Assembly: GCF_004343505.1 (NCBI RefSeq)
Contig: NZ_SLXU01000005.1
Coordinates: forward strand, 89,464 to 153,463
DNA length: 64,000 nt
From: Rhodovulum bhavnagarense
GTDB taxonomy: Bacteria > Pseudomonadota > Alphaproteobacteria > Rhodobacterales > Rhodobacteraceae
Direction: 5' to 3'
The notes beneath the pieces are model-generated. The model made no database searches, was not told the DNA's origin, and saw nothing but the letters and a program-made list of their open reading frames with translations. This document shows, one piece after another, positions 17,569 through 28,014 of this stretch (position 1 is its first letter; each line of letters begins with the position of its first letter). The position numbers and the translations under genes were made by a program.

Positions 17569-18330
17569 ATGGATATCGCCTCGATCATCGGAATGCTTGG
17601 CGCGGTCGGAATGGTCGTTGGGGGGATGGCCATGGCCGGGGGGATTGGCCCCTATATCGATCCACCTTCGATCCTGATCGTGTTCGGCGGCACCTTTTTT
17701 GCCGTCATGTACAAGGTGCCGATGGCCAATTTCCTCGGCAGCTTCAAGGCGATGGCCAAGGCGTTCTCGCCCAAGCCCCCCAGCCACGAAAGCCTGATCG
17801 AGACCATGGTCGAGATGTCGGACCGCGCCCGCAAGGAGGGCATCATGGCGCTGGACGGCGCCGACGGGCCCGATCCCTTTTTCAAGAAGGGCCTGCAAAT
17901 GCTGGTCGACGGCGCCGATGAAACCAAGCTTGTCAAACAGATGAAGGACGAGATCCGGGCCATGAAGCGCCGGCATGGGGAATACCAGGCCGTCCTGAAA
18001 GGCTGGATAGACATCGCGCCAGCCATGGGCATGATCGGCACGCTGATCGGCCTGGTGCAGATGCTGGGCAACATGGAAGACCCCAAGGCCATCGGTCCGG
18101 CAATGGCGGTGGCACTCTTGACGACGCTTTACGGTGCCTTCATCGCCAACATCGTGTTCTTGCCGCTGCTGTCCAAGCTGGAACACTATTCCGCCCAGGA
18201 AAGCGTCTATCGCGATCTCGTGGTCGAGGGCCTGCGCCACATCGCCCGCGGCGGATCAGGCCGCCACGTGCAAGAACAGATGGTGGCCAGCCTGCCGCCC
18301 AAGCTTCAGACCAAGCTGATGGCCGCCTGA
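17569..18330 (+). CDS. motA: MotA, flagellar stator proton-channel subunit
   Basis: A 253-residue MotA, the size typical of the Rhodobacter form. There are four hydrophobic segments, two N-terminal (about 3-22 and 30-50) and two late (about 148-168 and 183-203), with the signature AMGMIGTLIGLVQMLGNM. The cytoplasmic loop between them contacts FliG. It is divergent from fliC and followed 16 bases later by motB. No frame or residue anomaly is visible. Confidence 0.96.
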   Translation: MDIASIIGMLGAVGMVVGGMAMAGGIGPYIDPPSILIVFGGTFFAVMYKVPMANFLGSFKAMAKAFSPKPPSHESLIETMVEMSDRARKEGIMALDGADGPDPFFKKGLQMLVDGADETKLVKQMKDEIRAMKRRHGEYQAVLKGWIDIAPAMGMIGTLIGLVQMLGNMEDPKAIGPAMAVALLTTLYGAFIANIVFLPLLSKLEHYSAQESVYRDLVVEGLRHIARGGSGRHVQEQMVASLPPKLQTKLMAA

Positions 18331-18346
18331 CAGGGACCCCCGCATC

Positions 18347-19573
18347 ATGGCCAAGACCCCGATCCCCCTACCCGTCCCAGACCCCACGATCGAGCAAGAG
18401 CCCGAGGAGGAGCGCAAATGCCCCGATCCGGGCGCGCCAGCCTGGATGGCGACCTTTGCCGATATCGCAACTCTGCTGATGGCGTTTTTCGTGCTGATCC
18501 TGTCCTTCGCCGATTTCAACCAGCCGAAATTCAAACAGATCGCGGGATCTTTGCGTAACTCCTTCGGGGTTCAGCGCGACGTGCCGGTTTTGGAACAGCC
18601 GCTCGGCACGACCTCGCTTGAGCTGACATTCAGTCCATCTCCCACGATCAGCATTACCGAACAGCTTCGTCAGCAGACGACAGAAGTCGAACGACAGCAG
18701 ATCGAAACCCGCGAACGCGATGGCGAAACCGATAGCCAGGACATTGCCCAGCTCGCCCAGGAACTGACCGAGGCGATGATGGACGCGCTTCAATCCGGGG
18801 CGGTGACCCCCGAACAGGTCGAAAACGCGATCACGTTGCGGGTGGATGCAGGGCTCGAAACTGGTCGCGAGAGCGCCCCGGAACAGGACGCAACCGATCC
18901 GGCCGAGGCATCCGAACCGGATGAGGCCGACGCGCTGCGCGAAAAACTCGCCCAAGCGATAAAGACCGCGCGCGAGGCCCCCCTGCCCTCTGCACAAAGC
19001 GGAAAAGAGGGCGCCGATCCGGCAGCGACCCGGCCAACAGATCCCGGCACGGAGGCGCGCGAGGCGGGCAAGATCGCGGATTCGGGCGGATTACTGTCCG
19101 GCGAGCGGGCCGCGCGTCGCAACGCCCAGATGACCGAGTTGCAGTTGCGCATCGCCCTGCGCGAAGAGATCGACAAGGGCCTCGTGACCGTGGAAAATGT
19201 CAAGGACAAGGTGCGCGTGACCGTGGGTGCGGGAGGGGCGTTTGAATCTGGCTCGGCGGATCTGACCGTCGAGGCCCAGGACATCCTTGGCCGCGTTGCC
19301 TATGCCAACCTCGACAAGGCCAGCCGGATCGAGGTGACCGGCCACACGGATGACCGCCCGCTGGGCGCTGGCGCGGTCTTTGGTGACAACTGGGGCCTGG
19401 CGGCCGCACGCGCCTCTGCCGTGGTCCGCGTGATAGAGGCAAGCGGCGCGGTCGGTTCCGACCGGTTGCGTGCCGTTTCAATGGGACAGAGCCAGCCCGT
19501 TGCCGAAAATACCACACCCGAGGGACGCGCGGAAAACCGCCGGATCGAGATTGAAATCGAATATCCAAAGTAA
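18347..19573 (+). CDS. motB: MotB, flagellar stator peptidoglycan-anchoring subunit
   Basis: A 408-residue MotB. One membrane helix (about 33-57) contains the proton-carrying Asp at residue 39 in WMATFADIATLLMAFF. A long acidic linker (about 100-270) and a C-terminal OmpA-like domain follow, with VTGHTDDRPL (about 328-337) and NRRIEIEIEY. It is longer than E. coli MotB because of the linker. It pairs with MotA just upstream. Confidence 0.95.
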   Translation: MAKTPIPLPVPDPTIEQEPEEERKCPDPGAPAWMATFADIATLLMAFFVLILSFADFNQPKFKQIAGSLRNSFGVQRDVPVLEQPLGTTSLELTFSPSPTISITEQLRQQTTEVERQQIETRERDGETDSQDIAQLAQELTEAMMDALQSGAVTPEQVENAITLRVDAGLETGRESAPEQDATDPAEASEPDEADALREKLAQAIKTAREAPLPSAQSGKEGADPAATRPTDPGTEAREAGKIADSGGLLSGERAARRNAQMTELQLRIALREEIDKGLVTVENVKDKVRVTVGAGGAFESGSADLTVEAQDILGRVAYANLDKASRIEVTGHTDDRPLGAGAVFGDNWGLAAARASAVVRVIEASGAVGSDRLRAVSMGQSQPVAENTTPEGRAENRRIEIEIEYPK

Positions 19574-19624
19574 ACCCTGCCGGCGCCGCGCCGTTCCAGA
19601 CGCAAAGCCGCGAAAGGACTTACC

Positions 19625-21262
19625 ATGGTTCAGGACATCCTGAGCAGCCTCAACACATCGGGATCAGGGATCAATCTGGCCGAGATGGCAACCGATCTCG
19701 TCGAGGCAGAGATCGCGCCGCGCCGCGCCATTATCGACGCCCGTATCGAGACATCCGAGGCCACGATTTCAGAGCTGGGCGAACTGCGCGCCCAACTGGG
19801 CGCGCTTGGCACGGCGCTGGACGGGCTTTCGGGGCTCAGCGCGCTGACCTTCACCGGAAGCATAGAGGGAATTTCGGCCGAGGTCTCCGATCTGTCGCGA
19901 GCCAGGGCCGGGGCGCACACACTTGAGGTCCAGGCCCTGGCCAAGGCGCAGGTTCTGGATATCGCGGGCTTCATGTCAGCCGACGAGAACATCGCCGAGG
20001 GCACCCTGACTCTGGATTTCGGAGCATGGGACGACACCTCGTTTACCGCCGATCCGGCACGCGCGTCGGTGGTGATCGCCGTGACCGCGGGCACGACGCT
20101 GGCGCAACTGGCAGAGCAGATTGACGCTGTGCCCGGCGTGAATGCGGGTCTGGTAGACGTGGGCAACGGCACGCTGTCGTTGAGCATCGTCAGCCAAACC
20201 GGCGCGGGCAACGCCCTGCGCCTGAGCGCGTCCCCCGACCCGGCGGGCACCGGCACAGACCTGGCCCGGTTCGATACCTCGGCCGACAACGCCCAGCAGG
20301 TTCAGGCGGCAAGCGATGCGCTTGTGACCTATAACGGGATCGCCGTATCGCGACCTTCCAATGAAATAGACAACCTCATTTCCGGCGTCACGCTGTTCCT
20401 GGACGCGGTCACACCGGGACCGCAGACTCTGGAACTGGATCACGATATCGAGGCGGCCTTTTTCACGCTTGAGGGCTTTATCGATCAGGTCAACACGCTG
20501 AAGAGTTATCTGTCAGACGTCACCGCGCGCGGGATCGCCGATACGGATGTCGGTGCGCTGGCCGCAGAACAATCCGCCGACCAGGTAAAGACCTTTCTCG
20601 ACGGGCTGACCTCGCGCGCGCTGGCCGGATTCGCATCGGGCGAAATCCGGCTGTCGGAAATGGGCGTGGCCACGGGGCGGGACGGGATGCTGACGCTGAA
20701 CCGCGATGCCTTTGACGCCGCATTCGCGCGCGATCCCTCGCGTTTCGATGCGTTGCTGGGCGACCGGCTTGCCAGTTCTGCCCCGGACATAAGCCTTGCA
20801 CTGTCGGCCACTGCCGACGCGGTTCCCGGCCTGTACCGGTTCGAACGCGATCCTGCGACGGGTGTGGCAACGCTGGACGGGATCGCGCTGGCGGGCAGCC
20901 CTAGCGGCGATGGCGGAACGCGCTATACCGTCACTTCGGGACCGATGCAGGGGCTGAGCCTGACCGTGGGCGCGGATGTGATACAGGCCGAAATCGGCTA
21001 TGGACGCAGTCTCGTCAGCCTCATGGCCGAGGACCTAGATGCCATTCTGTCCGCCGATGGCGTGATTGCCCGGCGTCAAAGCGCCCTTGAGAACGGAATC
21101 TTGAACGACCAGAGCGGGCTGAGCGATCTTGAGGACCGCGCAACGACGCTTGAGGCGCGCTATCTCAAGCAGTTCACCGCAATGGAACAGATCGTATCCG
21201 AAATGAACTCGACCGCTGAATACCTCGACAACCTGGTGGCGGCATGGAATGCGGATAGCTGA
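19625..21262 (+). CDS. fliD: FliD, filament cap protein
   Basis: A 545-residue FliD. The N-terminal coiled coil (about 20-60) carries the typical LVEAEIAPRRAIIDARI-type repeats. The middle holds the beta domains (VEALALAKAQVL-like region at about 100). The C-terminal coiled coil ends TTLEARYLKQFTAMEQIVSE, then MNSTAEYLDNL. FliD caps the growing filament. GAAAGGAC precedes the ATG. It follows motB by 51 bases and ends the flagellar locus. Confidence 0.93.
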   Translation: MVQDILSSLNTSGSGINLAEMATDLVEAEIAPRRAIIDARIETSEATISELGELRAQLGALGTALDGLSGLSALTFTGSIEGISAEVSDLSRARAGAHTLEVQALAKAQVLDIAGFMSADENIAEGTLTLDFGAWDDTSFTADPARASVVIAVTAGTTLAQLAEQIDAVPGVNAGLVDVGNGTLSLSIVSQTGAGNALRLSASPDPAGTGTDLARFDTSADNAQQVQAASDALVTYNGIAVSRPSNEIDNLISGVTLFLDAVTPGPQTLELDHDIEAAFFTLEGFIDQVNTLKSYLSDVTARGIADTDVGALAAEQSADQVKTFLDGLTSRALAGFASGEIRLSEMGVATGRDGMLTLNRDAFDAAFARDPSRFDALLGDRLASSAPDISLALSATADAVPGLYRFERDPATGVATLDGIALAGSPSGDGGTRYTVTSGPMQGLSLTVGADVIQAEIGYGRSLVSLMAEDLDAILSADGVIARRQSALENGILNDQSGLSDLEDRATTLEARYLKQFTAMEQIVSEMNSTAEYLDNLVAAWNADS

Positions 21263-21322
21263 CGCGCACCGCGCGCATTCACGACATCGAAAGGTGCCGT
21301 CAGCCCTGCCGACAGCCCGTCG

Positions 21323-22507
21323 CTAGGCGGTGAGGCTCGCCGCCACCCCGCGCGCCATTTCCTCCATCAGCGTCTCGACCGGTTCAATCCCGACCGAGAC
21401 GCGGAAAAACCCCTCTCCGATTCCCATCGCCGCCCGCCCCTCGGCCCCAAGCGCCCGGTGCGAGGACGAGGCCGGATGTGACAGCGTCGTGGAAATGTCC
21501 CCCAATGTCGGGGCAAAGGCGATATTCGGACAGGCGCGGGTAAAGGCGTTGGCCGCCGCGCGCCCTCCCTTAATCTCGAAACTCAGCATGTTGCCGAACC
21601 GGCACCCGAACAGCTCCCCCGCCCGCGCGTGATCGGGGTGGTCGGCCCGTCCGGGATAGAGAACCCGCGCCACACCGGCCTGCCCCGCCAGGTGATCGGC
21701 CAGCCGCGCGGCATTTTCAGAGGCCCGGTCGTGGCGTAATTCAAACGATAACAGGCCGCGCTCGGCCAGCCAGCAATCGAAGGGGCTGGGCGTCAGGCCC
21801 CAGGTCGTCGCGGCGGTACGCATCGCCGCCCCCAACAGCGGATCGCGTGCCACGACATAACCCAGCGTGGCATCCGCGTGACCCGCCAGAAGCTTTGTAA
21901 CCGACTGGATCACGATATCCGCGCCATGCGCAAGCGGACGGATCGCCCGCGGCGTGGTAAAGGTATTGTCGACCGCCAGCAGGATGCCGCGTTCTTTCGC
22001 CAGCTCCGCAATGCCCGCGATATCGGCAACGCGCAGCGTCGGATTAGAGACCGTCTCGACAAGGATCATACGCGTTTCAGGACGCAGCGCGGCGGCAAAG
22101 CGTTCGGCATCGGTCGGATCGGCAAGGCTCGAGGCGATACCCAGCCGCGGCAAATCCTCGGCCAGCATCCGCAGGCTGCGCCCGTAAAGCTGATCTCCCC
22201 CGAGAACGTGATCCCCAGCCCGCAACGAGGCCAGAACCGCCGCCCCCAGCGCGGCCATGCCAGAGCCGGTCAAGACCCCGCCAGTGCCGCCCTCCAACCG
22301 GTCAAGCATCTGTGCAAGAACATCGGCATTCGGATGCCCCTCGCGAGCATAGGAATAGCCCGGGCTGCGGCCCTCGTACTGCGCATCCAGCGCGTCGGGA
22401 TCGGGCGTGGCATAGACCACCGAGGGATTCAGCGGCGTGGCAACCGGGCGCGAACCGCCCTCGGGCCAGCGGCGCCGCCGGGCGGGGATATGGGGATCGT
22501 TGCTCAT
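21323..22507 (-). CDS. Cys/Met-metabolism PLP-dependent enzyme (cystathionine gamma-synthase/lyase family)
   Basis: About 394 residues from the preferred ATG at 22507. The family core is visible: YSYAREGHPNADVLAQMLDR, the phosphate-binding loop TGSGMAALGAA, VDNTFTTP and the PLP lysine in SVTKLLAGHADATLGY. Members make or break cystathionine, homocysteine or methionine. Substrate cannot be chosen from sequence: gamma-synthase, gamma-lyase and O-acetylhomoserine sulfhydrylase remain open. It starts four bases after the gamma-carbonic anhydrase-like gene stop, so the two are probably co-transcribed. A longer reading overlaps that gene. Confidence 0.88.
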   Translation of the reverse strand: MSNDPHIPARRRRWPEGGSRPVATPLNPSVVYATPDPDALDAQYEGRSPGYSYAREGHPNADVLAQMLDRLEGGTGGVLTGSGMAALGAAVLASLRAGDHVLGGDQLYGRSLRMLAEDLPRLGIASSLADPTDAERFAAALRPETRMILVETVSNPTLRVADIAGIAELAKERGILLAVDNTFTTPRAIRPLAHGADIVIQSVTKLLAGHADATLGYVVARDPLLGAAMRTAATTWGLTPSPFDCWLAERGLLSFELRHDRASENAARLADHLAGQAGVARVLYPGRADHPDHARAGELFGCRFGNMLSFEIKGGRAAANAFTRACPNIAFAPTLGDISTTLSHPASSSHRALGAEGRAAMGIGEGFFRVSVGIEPVETLMEEMARGVAASLTA

Positions 22508-22511
22508 GCTG

Positions 22512-23039
22512 TCAAAGCGCTTTGAGGCCGTCGCGATAGCGGCGCATGTTGTCGCGATAGTTGCGTGCAGACCGGCGCAATCCCTCGATAGCTGCAGCAT
22601 CAAGATCGCGCACGACGCGACCCGGTGCGCCCATCACGAGACTGCCATCGGGGATTTCCTTGCCCTCGGTGACCAGCGCCCCCGCCCCGATGAGGCAATT
22701 CTTGCCGATCTTGGCACCATTCAAGACTGTGGCCCCCATGCCGATCAAACTGTTCTCACCGATCACGCAGCCATGCAACATGGCCTTGTGCCCGATGGTG
22801 CAGCCTGCCCCGATCACCAGCGGAAAGCCCATATCGGTATGACAGACCACGTTTTCCTGCACGTTGCTGCCCGCGCCGACCGTGATCGGTTCATTGTCGC
22901 CGCGCAGAGTGCAGCCGAACCAGACCGAGGCACCGGGCTCCAGGATCACGTTGCCGATCAGGTTGGCGTCCGGCGCGACCCAGAAATCCCCGTCCACGGG
23001 AAGTGTCGGGGCGACACCGTCAAGCAGGTAAAGCGGCAT
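22512..23039 (-). CDS. Gamma-carbonic anhydrase-like hexapeptide-repeat protein
   Basis: A 175-residue left-handed beta-helix protein with hexapeptide repeats ([57 protein letters not shown]). Conserved His residues (in [12 protein letters not shown]) match the metal ligands of the gamma class, as in YrdA/PaaY/CaiE proteins. It may be a zinc or iron carbonic anhydrase or a related acyl-CoA-handling protein. It sits between gmk and the PLP enzyme on the same strand. Confidence 0.85.
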   Translation of the reverse strand: MPLYLLDGVAPTLPVDGDFWVAPDANLIGNVILEPGASVWFGCTLRGDNEPITVGAGSNVQENVVCHTDMGFPLVIGAGCTIGHKAMLHGCVIGENSLIGMGATVLNGAKIGKNCLIGAGALVTEGKEIPDGSLVMGAPGRVVRDLDAAAIEGLRRSARNYRDNMRRYRDGLKAL

Positions 23040-23040
23040 G

Positions 23041-23679
23041 TCATTGTCCCTCGAATTCGGCCTGAAGCGCGCGCACATGGGCCGTCAGGCCGGGCTGCTG
23101 GCTGCGCCGCAGGCGGGTTGCGGTCAGGATGGTCTTCAGCTTTTCCTCGGTCGCGTCCAGATCGTCATTGACCAGTACGAAATCGTAGCCATCCCAGTGG
23201 CTGATCTCGTCCCAGCTTTTCTGCATCCGCCTTGCGATGGTGTCCTCGGCATCCTGCCCGCGCGAGACCAGCCGCCGGTGCAACTCGGCGATCGAGGGCG
23301 GCAGCAGAAAGATCGACAGCGTGTGCTGCCCAAGCGAGGAGTTGCGGATCTGCTGAGCACCCTGCCAATCAATGTCGAACAGCACGTCGCGTCCGGCCTC
23401 GATCGCGGCGCGCACCGGCCCCTCGGGCGAGCCGTAGAAATTGCCGAAGACATGGGCATGTTCCAGCATTGCGCCGCGGGCCACCTCGGCCTTGAAACCG
23501 GCCTCGGTCAGGAAATGATAATCCTGCCCGTCCACCTCGCCCGCGCGCGGCGCGCGCGTCGTGGCAGAAACGGAAAAGACGATGTCGTGATCCCAGTCGC
23601 GCAGACGCCGGGCCAGCGTGGATTTTCCAGCGCCCGAGGGCGAAGAGAGGATAATAAGAAGCCCCCGACGGTCGTCCAT
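23041..23679 (-). CDS. gmk: Guanylate kinase
   Basis: A 212-residue guanylate kinase converting GMP to GDP with ATP. The P-loop [11 protein letters not shown] is at about 12-22; [21 protein letters not shown] is the GMP-binding segment; [14 protein letters not shown] carries the catalytic/structural acidic region. It directly follows the YicC-family gene, a pairing common across proteobacteria. Confidence 0.97.
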   Translation of the reverse strand: MDDRRGLLIILSSPSGAGKSTLARRLRDWDHDIVFSVSATTRAPRAGEVDGQDYHFLTEAGFKAEVARGAMLEHAHVFGNFYGSPEGPVRAAIEAGRDVLFDIDWQGAQQIRNSSLGQHTLSIFLLPPSIAELHRRLVSRGQDAEDTIARRMQKSWDEISHWDGYDFVLVNDDLDATEEKLKTILTATRLRRSQQPGLTAHVRALQAEFEGQ

Positions 23680-23682
23680 GCC

Positions 23683-24579
23683 CTACTCCACGTTCTGAAC
23701 CTGTTCGCGCATCTGGTCGATGACGTGTTTGAGGTCAAGCCCGATCCGGGTAAGGGCGTTGGACTGTGCCTTGGAACACAGCGTGTTGGCCTCGCGGTTG
23801 AATTCCTGCATCAGAAAATCCAGCTTGCGGCCGACCGGCCCCTCGGCATTCAGCAACTGGCTCGCGGCTTCGACATGGGCGTGCAGCCGGTCGATTTCCT
23901 CTCGCACGTCCGACTTGACCGCGATCAGCGCCAGTTCCTGCGCCACCCGGTCGGGATCGGCGCCCTCGGAATTGTCCAGCACGCGGACGAGGTTGGCGCG
24001 CATGGCATCGGCCATCTGGTCGCGGCGGGCCTCGGCCTCGGCGGCGGCCAGTTCGGTCAGTTCGGAAATCGTGGCCAACTGGTCCGACAACGCCGCGCGC
24101 AGCGCCGCGCCCTCGCCCGCCCGCATGGCAACAAAAGCGTCAAGAAGCGGCGCCAGATCTGCCGTCAGAGCCGCAACCAGGGCCACGGTATCGGCCTCGG
24201 GCCCAGCCGCACCCGCAACCCCCGGCCGCGACAGGATGTCAAGCGCGCTCGGCCGGGTCAATTCAAGACCCTGCTCTTTTGCCGCCTTCTCGACATGCGC
24301 GATCTGGATCAGAACCGCCTCCAGCGCGTTTTCGTCCAGTTGCACACCAGCCGCCGAGGTCCCCGCCCGCGCGATCTTTAGGCCAAGTGTCAGGTTCCCG
24401 CGCGCCACGCGCGTCTGAACCACGGCACGCGCAGCCTGTTCCAGCCCTCCGCCGATCCAGTCGGGCAGGCGCAGCCGCAGGTCCAGCCCCTTGCCGTTGA
24501 CCCCGCGCAGATCCCAGGTCCAGGCAAAGCCATGTGCCTCACCGCTTTGTGCCGCGAAGGCGGTCATCGAGTTAGTCAT
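23683..24579 (-). CDS. YicC-family endoribonuclease
   Basis: A 298-residue member of the YicC family, recognised from the N-terminus MTNSMTAFAA and the segment DLRGVNGKGLDLRLRLPDWI, and from the C-terminal tail KLDFLMQEFNREANTLCSKA followed by DLKHVIDQMREQVQNVE. Family members are endoribonucleases acting on RNA turnover. It lies immediately before gmk, three bases apart, a conserved neighbourhood. Confidence 0.92.
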   Translation of the reverse strand: MTNSMTAFAAQSGEAHGFAWTWDLRGVNGKGLDLRLRLPDWIGGGLEQAARAVVQTRVARGNLTLGLKIARAGTSAAGVQLDENALEAVLIQIAHVEKAAKEQGLELTRPSALDILSRPGVAGAAGPEADTVALVAALTADLAPLLDAFVAMRAGEGAALRAALSDQLATISELTELAAAEAEARRDQMADAMRANLVRVLDNSEGADPDRVAQELALIAVKSDVREEIDRLHAHVEAASQLLNAEGPVGRKLDFLMQEFNREANTLCSKAQSNALTRIGLDLKHVIDQMREQVQNVE

Positions 24580-24727
24580 CGTGAACGTTAACCATTGGTA
24601 AATATTTCTCCCGTCCCACGCGACCGGTCATGGCATTCTGGTTCGGGCGCGGTTCGGACCCGCCTAGCACAGCGCGTTCCGGCGTCAAAGCCCGCCGGAG
24701 CACGGAGAAAAACCGGGAAAGACCATC

Positions 24728-25321
24728 ATGAAACAGCACAGGAACCGCCCGAGGGCGGCGGTGATCTCTCTCGCGGCTGCCGATCAAAGCGGCGGCGGCG
24801 ACGTGTTGACAGTCGTGGAACGTTATTGGGCCGGGCTGAAGGACCACACCACGAACAGGGGGGACAATCTGGACCCTGGCGGTTTCGTGCGGGCCCTATC
24901 GGACAGTTTCATTGCCGAACCAATGGCATCACAAGACCTGCGTCTGCGCGTGGCCGGACAGAATATCGAGGCGCTGGCGGGCGTGGCACTGCGGGGCTTG
25001 CCGCTATCGGTTCTGTTCCAGCCCGAGGCACGGACAGAACTGGGCGGCATGGTGGCGCGGGTGCGGGCCGGGATGCCCCTGCGGATCGCGCTGAGCGCAC
25101 CGCGCGGTGCGTTCCGAACCGAGCTATGCGCCGCAATGGTATTGCTGCCGCTCGCTGGCGACGAGGGGCCAGCCAGCCGCGTACTGGGCGCGATCGCGTT
25201 CTGCGAACCGCCCGGCCGCCGGTTCTGCCGCTTTCGCATCGTCAAGCCGGCAGAGACGAGGCGCCCGGACGGGCGGCTCGCCTTGCGGATAATCGAGGGC
25301 GGCCGATCAGCGCGCGTTTAG
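24728..25321 (+). CDS. PAS-domain protein (alphaproteobacterial PAS_5 type)
   Basis: A 197-residue soluble protein with a single PAS-like sensor fold over most of its length (WAGLKDHTTNRGDNLDPGGF, then LRLRVAGQNIEALAGVALRG and LSVLFQPEARTELGG). No output domain is attached. Such stand-alone PAS proteins are common in Rhodobacterales and are often linked to cell-cycle or envelope signalling, but role and ligand are unknown. It converges with the DAHP synthase gene, with seven bases between stops. Confidence 0.7.
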   Translation: MKQHRNRPRAAVISLAAADQSGGGDVLTVVERYWAGLKDHTTNRGDNLDPGGFVRALSDSFIAEPMASQDLRLRVAGQNIEALAGVALRGLPLSVLFQPEARTELGGMVARVRAGMPLRIALSAPRGAFRTELCAAMVLLPLAGDEGPASRVLGAIAFCEPPGRRFCRFRIVKPAETRRPDGRLALRIIEGGRSARV

Positions 25322-25328
25322 GCCGGCG

Positions 25329-26696
25329 TCAGGCGGTTGCCGCGACCGCATCGACATGGCGGGCCGAAAGCTCCTCGGCGACGAGGAAGGCAAGTTCCAG
25401 CGCCTGGGAGGCATTGAGACGGGGATCGCAGGCGGTGTGATAGCGCGAACTCAGATCCTCGTCGGTCACCGCGCGCACGCCGCCGGTGCATTCGGTCACA
25501 TCCTTGCCGGTCATCTCGAAATGCACGCCGGCGGGGATGGTTCCCTCGGCCTTGTGGACGGCAAAGAACTCTTGCACCTCGCGCAGCACCGATTCGAACG
25601 GGCGCGTCTTGAACCCGCTGGCCGACTTGATCGTGTTGCCATGCATCGGATCGCAGGACCAGACCACGTTCGCCCCCATCTCGCGCACCACCTTGACCAG
25701 GCGCGGCAGATGGTCCCCCACGGTCCCCGCACCGAAGCGCGCGATGAGGGTCAGGCGGCCCGGAACATTGCCGGGGTTCAAAGTTTCGATCAGGGTCTTG
25801 AGATCGTCATCGGTGATGGTCGGCCCGCATTTCAGTCCGATCGGGTTCATCACGCCGCGGCAGAATTCGACATGCGCCCCGCCGACCTGTCGGGTGCGAT
25901 CACCGATCCACAGCATGTGTCCAGAGCCCGCCACCCAGTTACCCGAGGTCGAGTCGACCCGGCACAGCGCCTCTTCGTATTCCAGAAGCAGCGCCTCGTG
26001 CGATGTGAAGAAATCCACCACCGACAAGGAATTCATGGTGTCGCCATTGACCCCAGCCGCGGTCATGAAGGCCAGCGTGTCGCTGATGCGGCCCGCCATC
26101 TCTCGGTACTTCTCGGCCTCGTCGCGATCGGTGAACCCCAGCGTCCAGCTGTGCACGCGGTGGATATCGGCAAAACCGCCCTTTGAAAATGCACGTAGCA
26201 GGTTCAAAGAGGCCGCGGCCTGGGTGTAGGCCTGCAACATGCGCTGGGGATCGGGGATGCGGGCCTCGGGCGTGAAATCGAACCCGTTGATGATGTCACC
26301 GCGATAGCTGGGCAATTCCACCCCGCCAATCACCTCCGTCGGTGCCGAGCGTGGCTTGGCGAACTGACCTGCCATGCGACCGACCTTGATCACGGGCAGT
26401 TTCGCACCGAAGGTCAGAACCACGGCCATCTGCAACAACACCTTGAACGTGTCGCGAATGGAATCGGCGTTGAACTCGGCAAAGCTTTCGGCGCAATCCC
26501 CTCCCTGGAGCAGGAACGCCTCGCCACGCGCGGCCTGTCCAAGCTTGGCCGTCAGGTTGCGCGCCTCACCGGCAAAGACGAGCGGCGGGTACTTGGCAAG
26601 CTGGGCCTCGACACCGTTCAACGCCTCCTGGTCCGTATAATCGGGCATCTGAACTCGGGGCTTGCTGCGCCAGTCGGATTTTCGCCACTCGTTCAT
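25329..26696 (-). CDS. aroF: Type II DAHP synthase (3-deoxy-D-arabino-heptulosonate 7-phosphate synthase)
   Basis: A 455-residue type II (plant-like) DAHP synthase, first step of the shikimate pathway, joining PEP and erythrose 4-phosphate. Visible landmarks are [91 protein letters not shown] and the tail [20 protein letters not shown]. The ATG at 26696 follows GGAGCAGAAACG. A reading 245 codons longer crosses unrelated sequence and is rejected. Confidence 0.95.
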   Translation of the reverse strand: MNEWRKSDWRSKPRVQMPDYTDQEALNGVEAQLAKYPPLVFAGEARNLTAKLGQAARGEAFLLQGGDCAESFAEFNADSIRDTFKVLLQMAVVLTFGAKLPVIKVGRMAGQFAKPRSAPTEVIGGVELPSYRGDIINGFDFTPEARIPDPQRMLQAYTQAAASLNLLRAFSKGGFADIHRVHSWTLGFTDRDEAEKYREMAGRISDTLAFMTAAGVNGDTMNSLSVVDFFTSHEALLLEYEEALCRVDSTSGNWVAGSGHMLWIGDRTRQVGGAHVEFCRGVMNPIGLKCGPTITDDDLKTLIETLNPGNVPGRLTLIARFGAGTVGDHLPRLVKVVREMGANVVWSCDPMHGNTIKSASGFKTRPFESVLREVQEFFAVHKAEGTIPAGVHFEMTGKDVTECTGGVRAVTDEDLSSRYHTACDPRLNASQALELAFLVAEELSARHVDAVAATA

Positions 26697-26855
26697 CGTT
26701 TCTGCTCCAGCACAATCGGTGTTGGCGGGGTTATAAGGACTGGGTGCCGCCACTGCCACCGTGAAATCCCGAAATCGCGCGGCCGGATGGCCTGGGCACT
26801 TGATCCCGGTCACCAAACCTGTTTCGGCTTGGCCGATAAACTCGCGGAGAAGCGC

Positions 26856-27869
26856 ATGGCAGACCGGCTGCAAGATCAGTCCGTCATCGGGGTAGCCGGA
26901 ACCGGGGCCCGGCCCCAGACACTTGTTTTCGTTTTGCTCGATCGTTTCACGATGATGAGTTTCGCCGGCGCGATCGAGCCGTTCCGGATCGCCAACCGCA
27001 TCGCCGAGCGCACCCTTTACCGCTGGCGCCTGGTTGGCGAGGGTGCCACGCACGCCACCTGTTCCAACGGCGTCGAACTCAGGCTGGACAGCGCGCTTGA
27101 TCCGGTGGATCGCGACGATATCGTGCTGGTCTGCGGCGGGATCGCGGTTCAGGCCGCGACCACGCGCAACCTGGTCAACTGGTTGCGACGTGAGGCGCGC
27201 AAGGGCTGCACCATGGGCGGGCTTTGCACCGGGTCTCATGCGCTGGCACGCGCAGGGCTGCTGGAAGGGCGGCGCGCCACGATCCACTGGGAAAACCAGG
27301 ACGGTTTTGCCGAGGACTTTCCGGATGTGAACCTGTCGAAATCGGTCTTCGTGGTTGACGGAAACCGGATCAGCGCCGCGGGCGGCACCGCATCGATAGA
27401 CCTGGCGCTGAACCTTATCGCACAGGCGCATGGGGCGGACTTGGCAAATGCGGTGGCCGACCAGATGATCTATTCATCGATCCGCACCGACCAGGATACG
27501 CAGCGACTGTCCATCCCGACCCGAATCGGGGTGCGCCATCCCAAGCTGAGCCAGGTCATCAAGGTAATGGAGCACAACCTGGAGGAACCGATCAGCCCCT
27601 CCGTCCTGGCGCGGGACGTGGGACTTTCGACGCGGCAGCTGGAACGCCTGTTCCGCCGCTATCTCAACCGAAGCCCCAAGCGCTATTACATGGAACTGCG
27701 CCTGCAAAAGGCGCGCAACCTGCTCATGCAGACCGACATGAGCGTGATCAACGTGGCCTTGGCCTGCGGATTTGCCTCGCCCAGCCATTTCTCGAAATGC
27801 TACCGGGCGCATTACAATACCACCCCCTACCGCGAGCGCGGCAGCCAGGGCGCGCGCGCCAAAAACTGA
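26856..27869 (+). CDS. GlxA-family AraC-type transcriptional regulator
   Basis: About 337 residues. The N-terminal half is a DJ-1/PfpI-like domain ([20 protein letters not shown], with the nucleophile-position Cys in GLCTGSH). The C-terminal half is an AraC helix-turn-helix ([20 protein letters not shown] and [19 protein letters not shown]). GGAGAA precedes ATG 26856; an upstream in-frame ATG lacks a ribosome site. Relatives in this order regulate carnitine, choline or glycine-betaine catabolism (GbdR/CdhR-like), but no target genes are adjacent. Confidence 0.88.
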   Translation: MADRLQDQSVIGVAGTGARPQTLVFVLLDRFTMMSFAGAIEPFRIANRIAERTLYRWRLVGEGATHATCSNGVELRLDSALDPVDRDDIVLVCGGIAVQAATTRNLVNWLRREARKGCTMGGLCTGSHALARAGLLEGRRATIHWENQDGFAEDFPDVNLSKSVFVVDGNRISAAGGTASIDLALNLIAQAHGADLANAVADQMIYSSIRTDQDTQRLSIPTRIGVRHPKLSQVIKVMEHNLEEPISPSVLARDVGLSTRQLERLFRRYLNRSPKRYYMELRLQKARNLLMQTDMSVINVALACGFASPSHFSKCYRAHYNTTPYRERGSQGARAKN

Positions 27870-28014
27870 TCAGGCGGGGGCCGGCATCCCGGCGGAGAAC
27901 CGCCCCGCCGCCACAGCGCGCGCGCCCCGTCCTGCCGATGCGTGCGCCCTTTTCTTTTGCCATTGCCGCGCATAATCTTCGGCCCGGAAAACAATCCAAC
28001 ACGGGAGTTAGAGA

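Noticed and set aside
15809..17677. Long plus-strand ORF of 622 codons across fliC
   Set aside because: Antisense to fliC and its terminator; His/Gly/Arg-rich composition from reading third-base GC on the wrong strand, with no domain.
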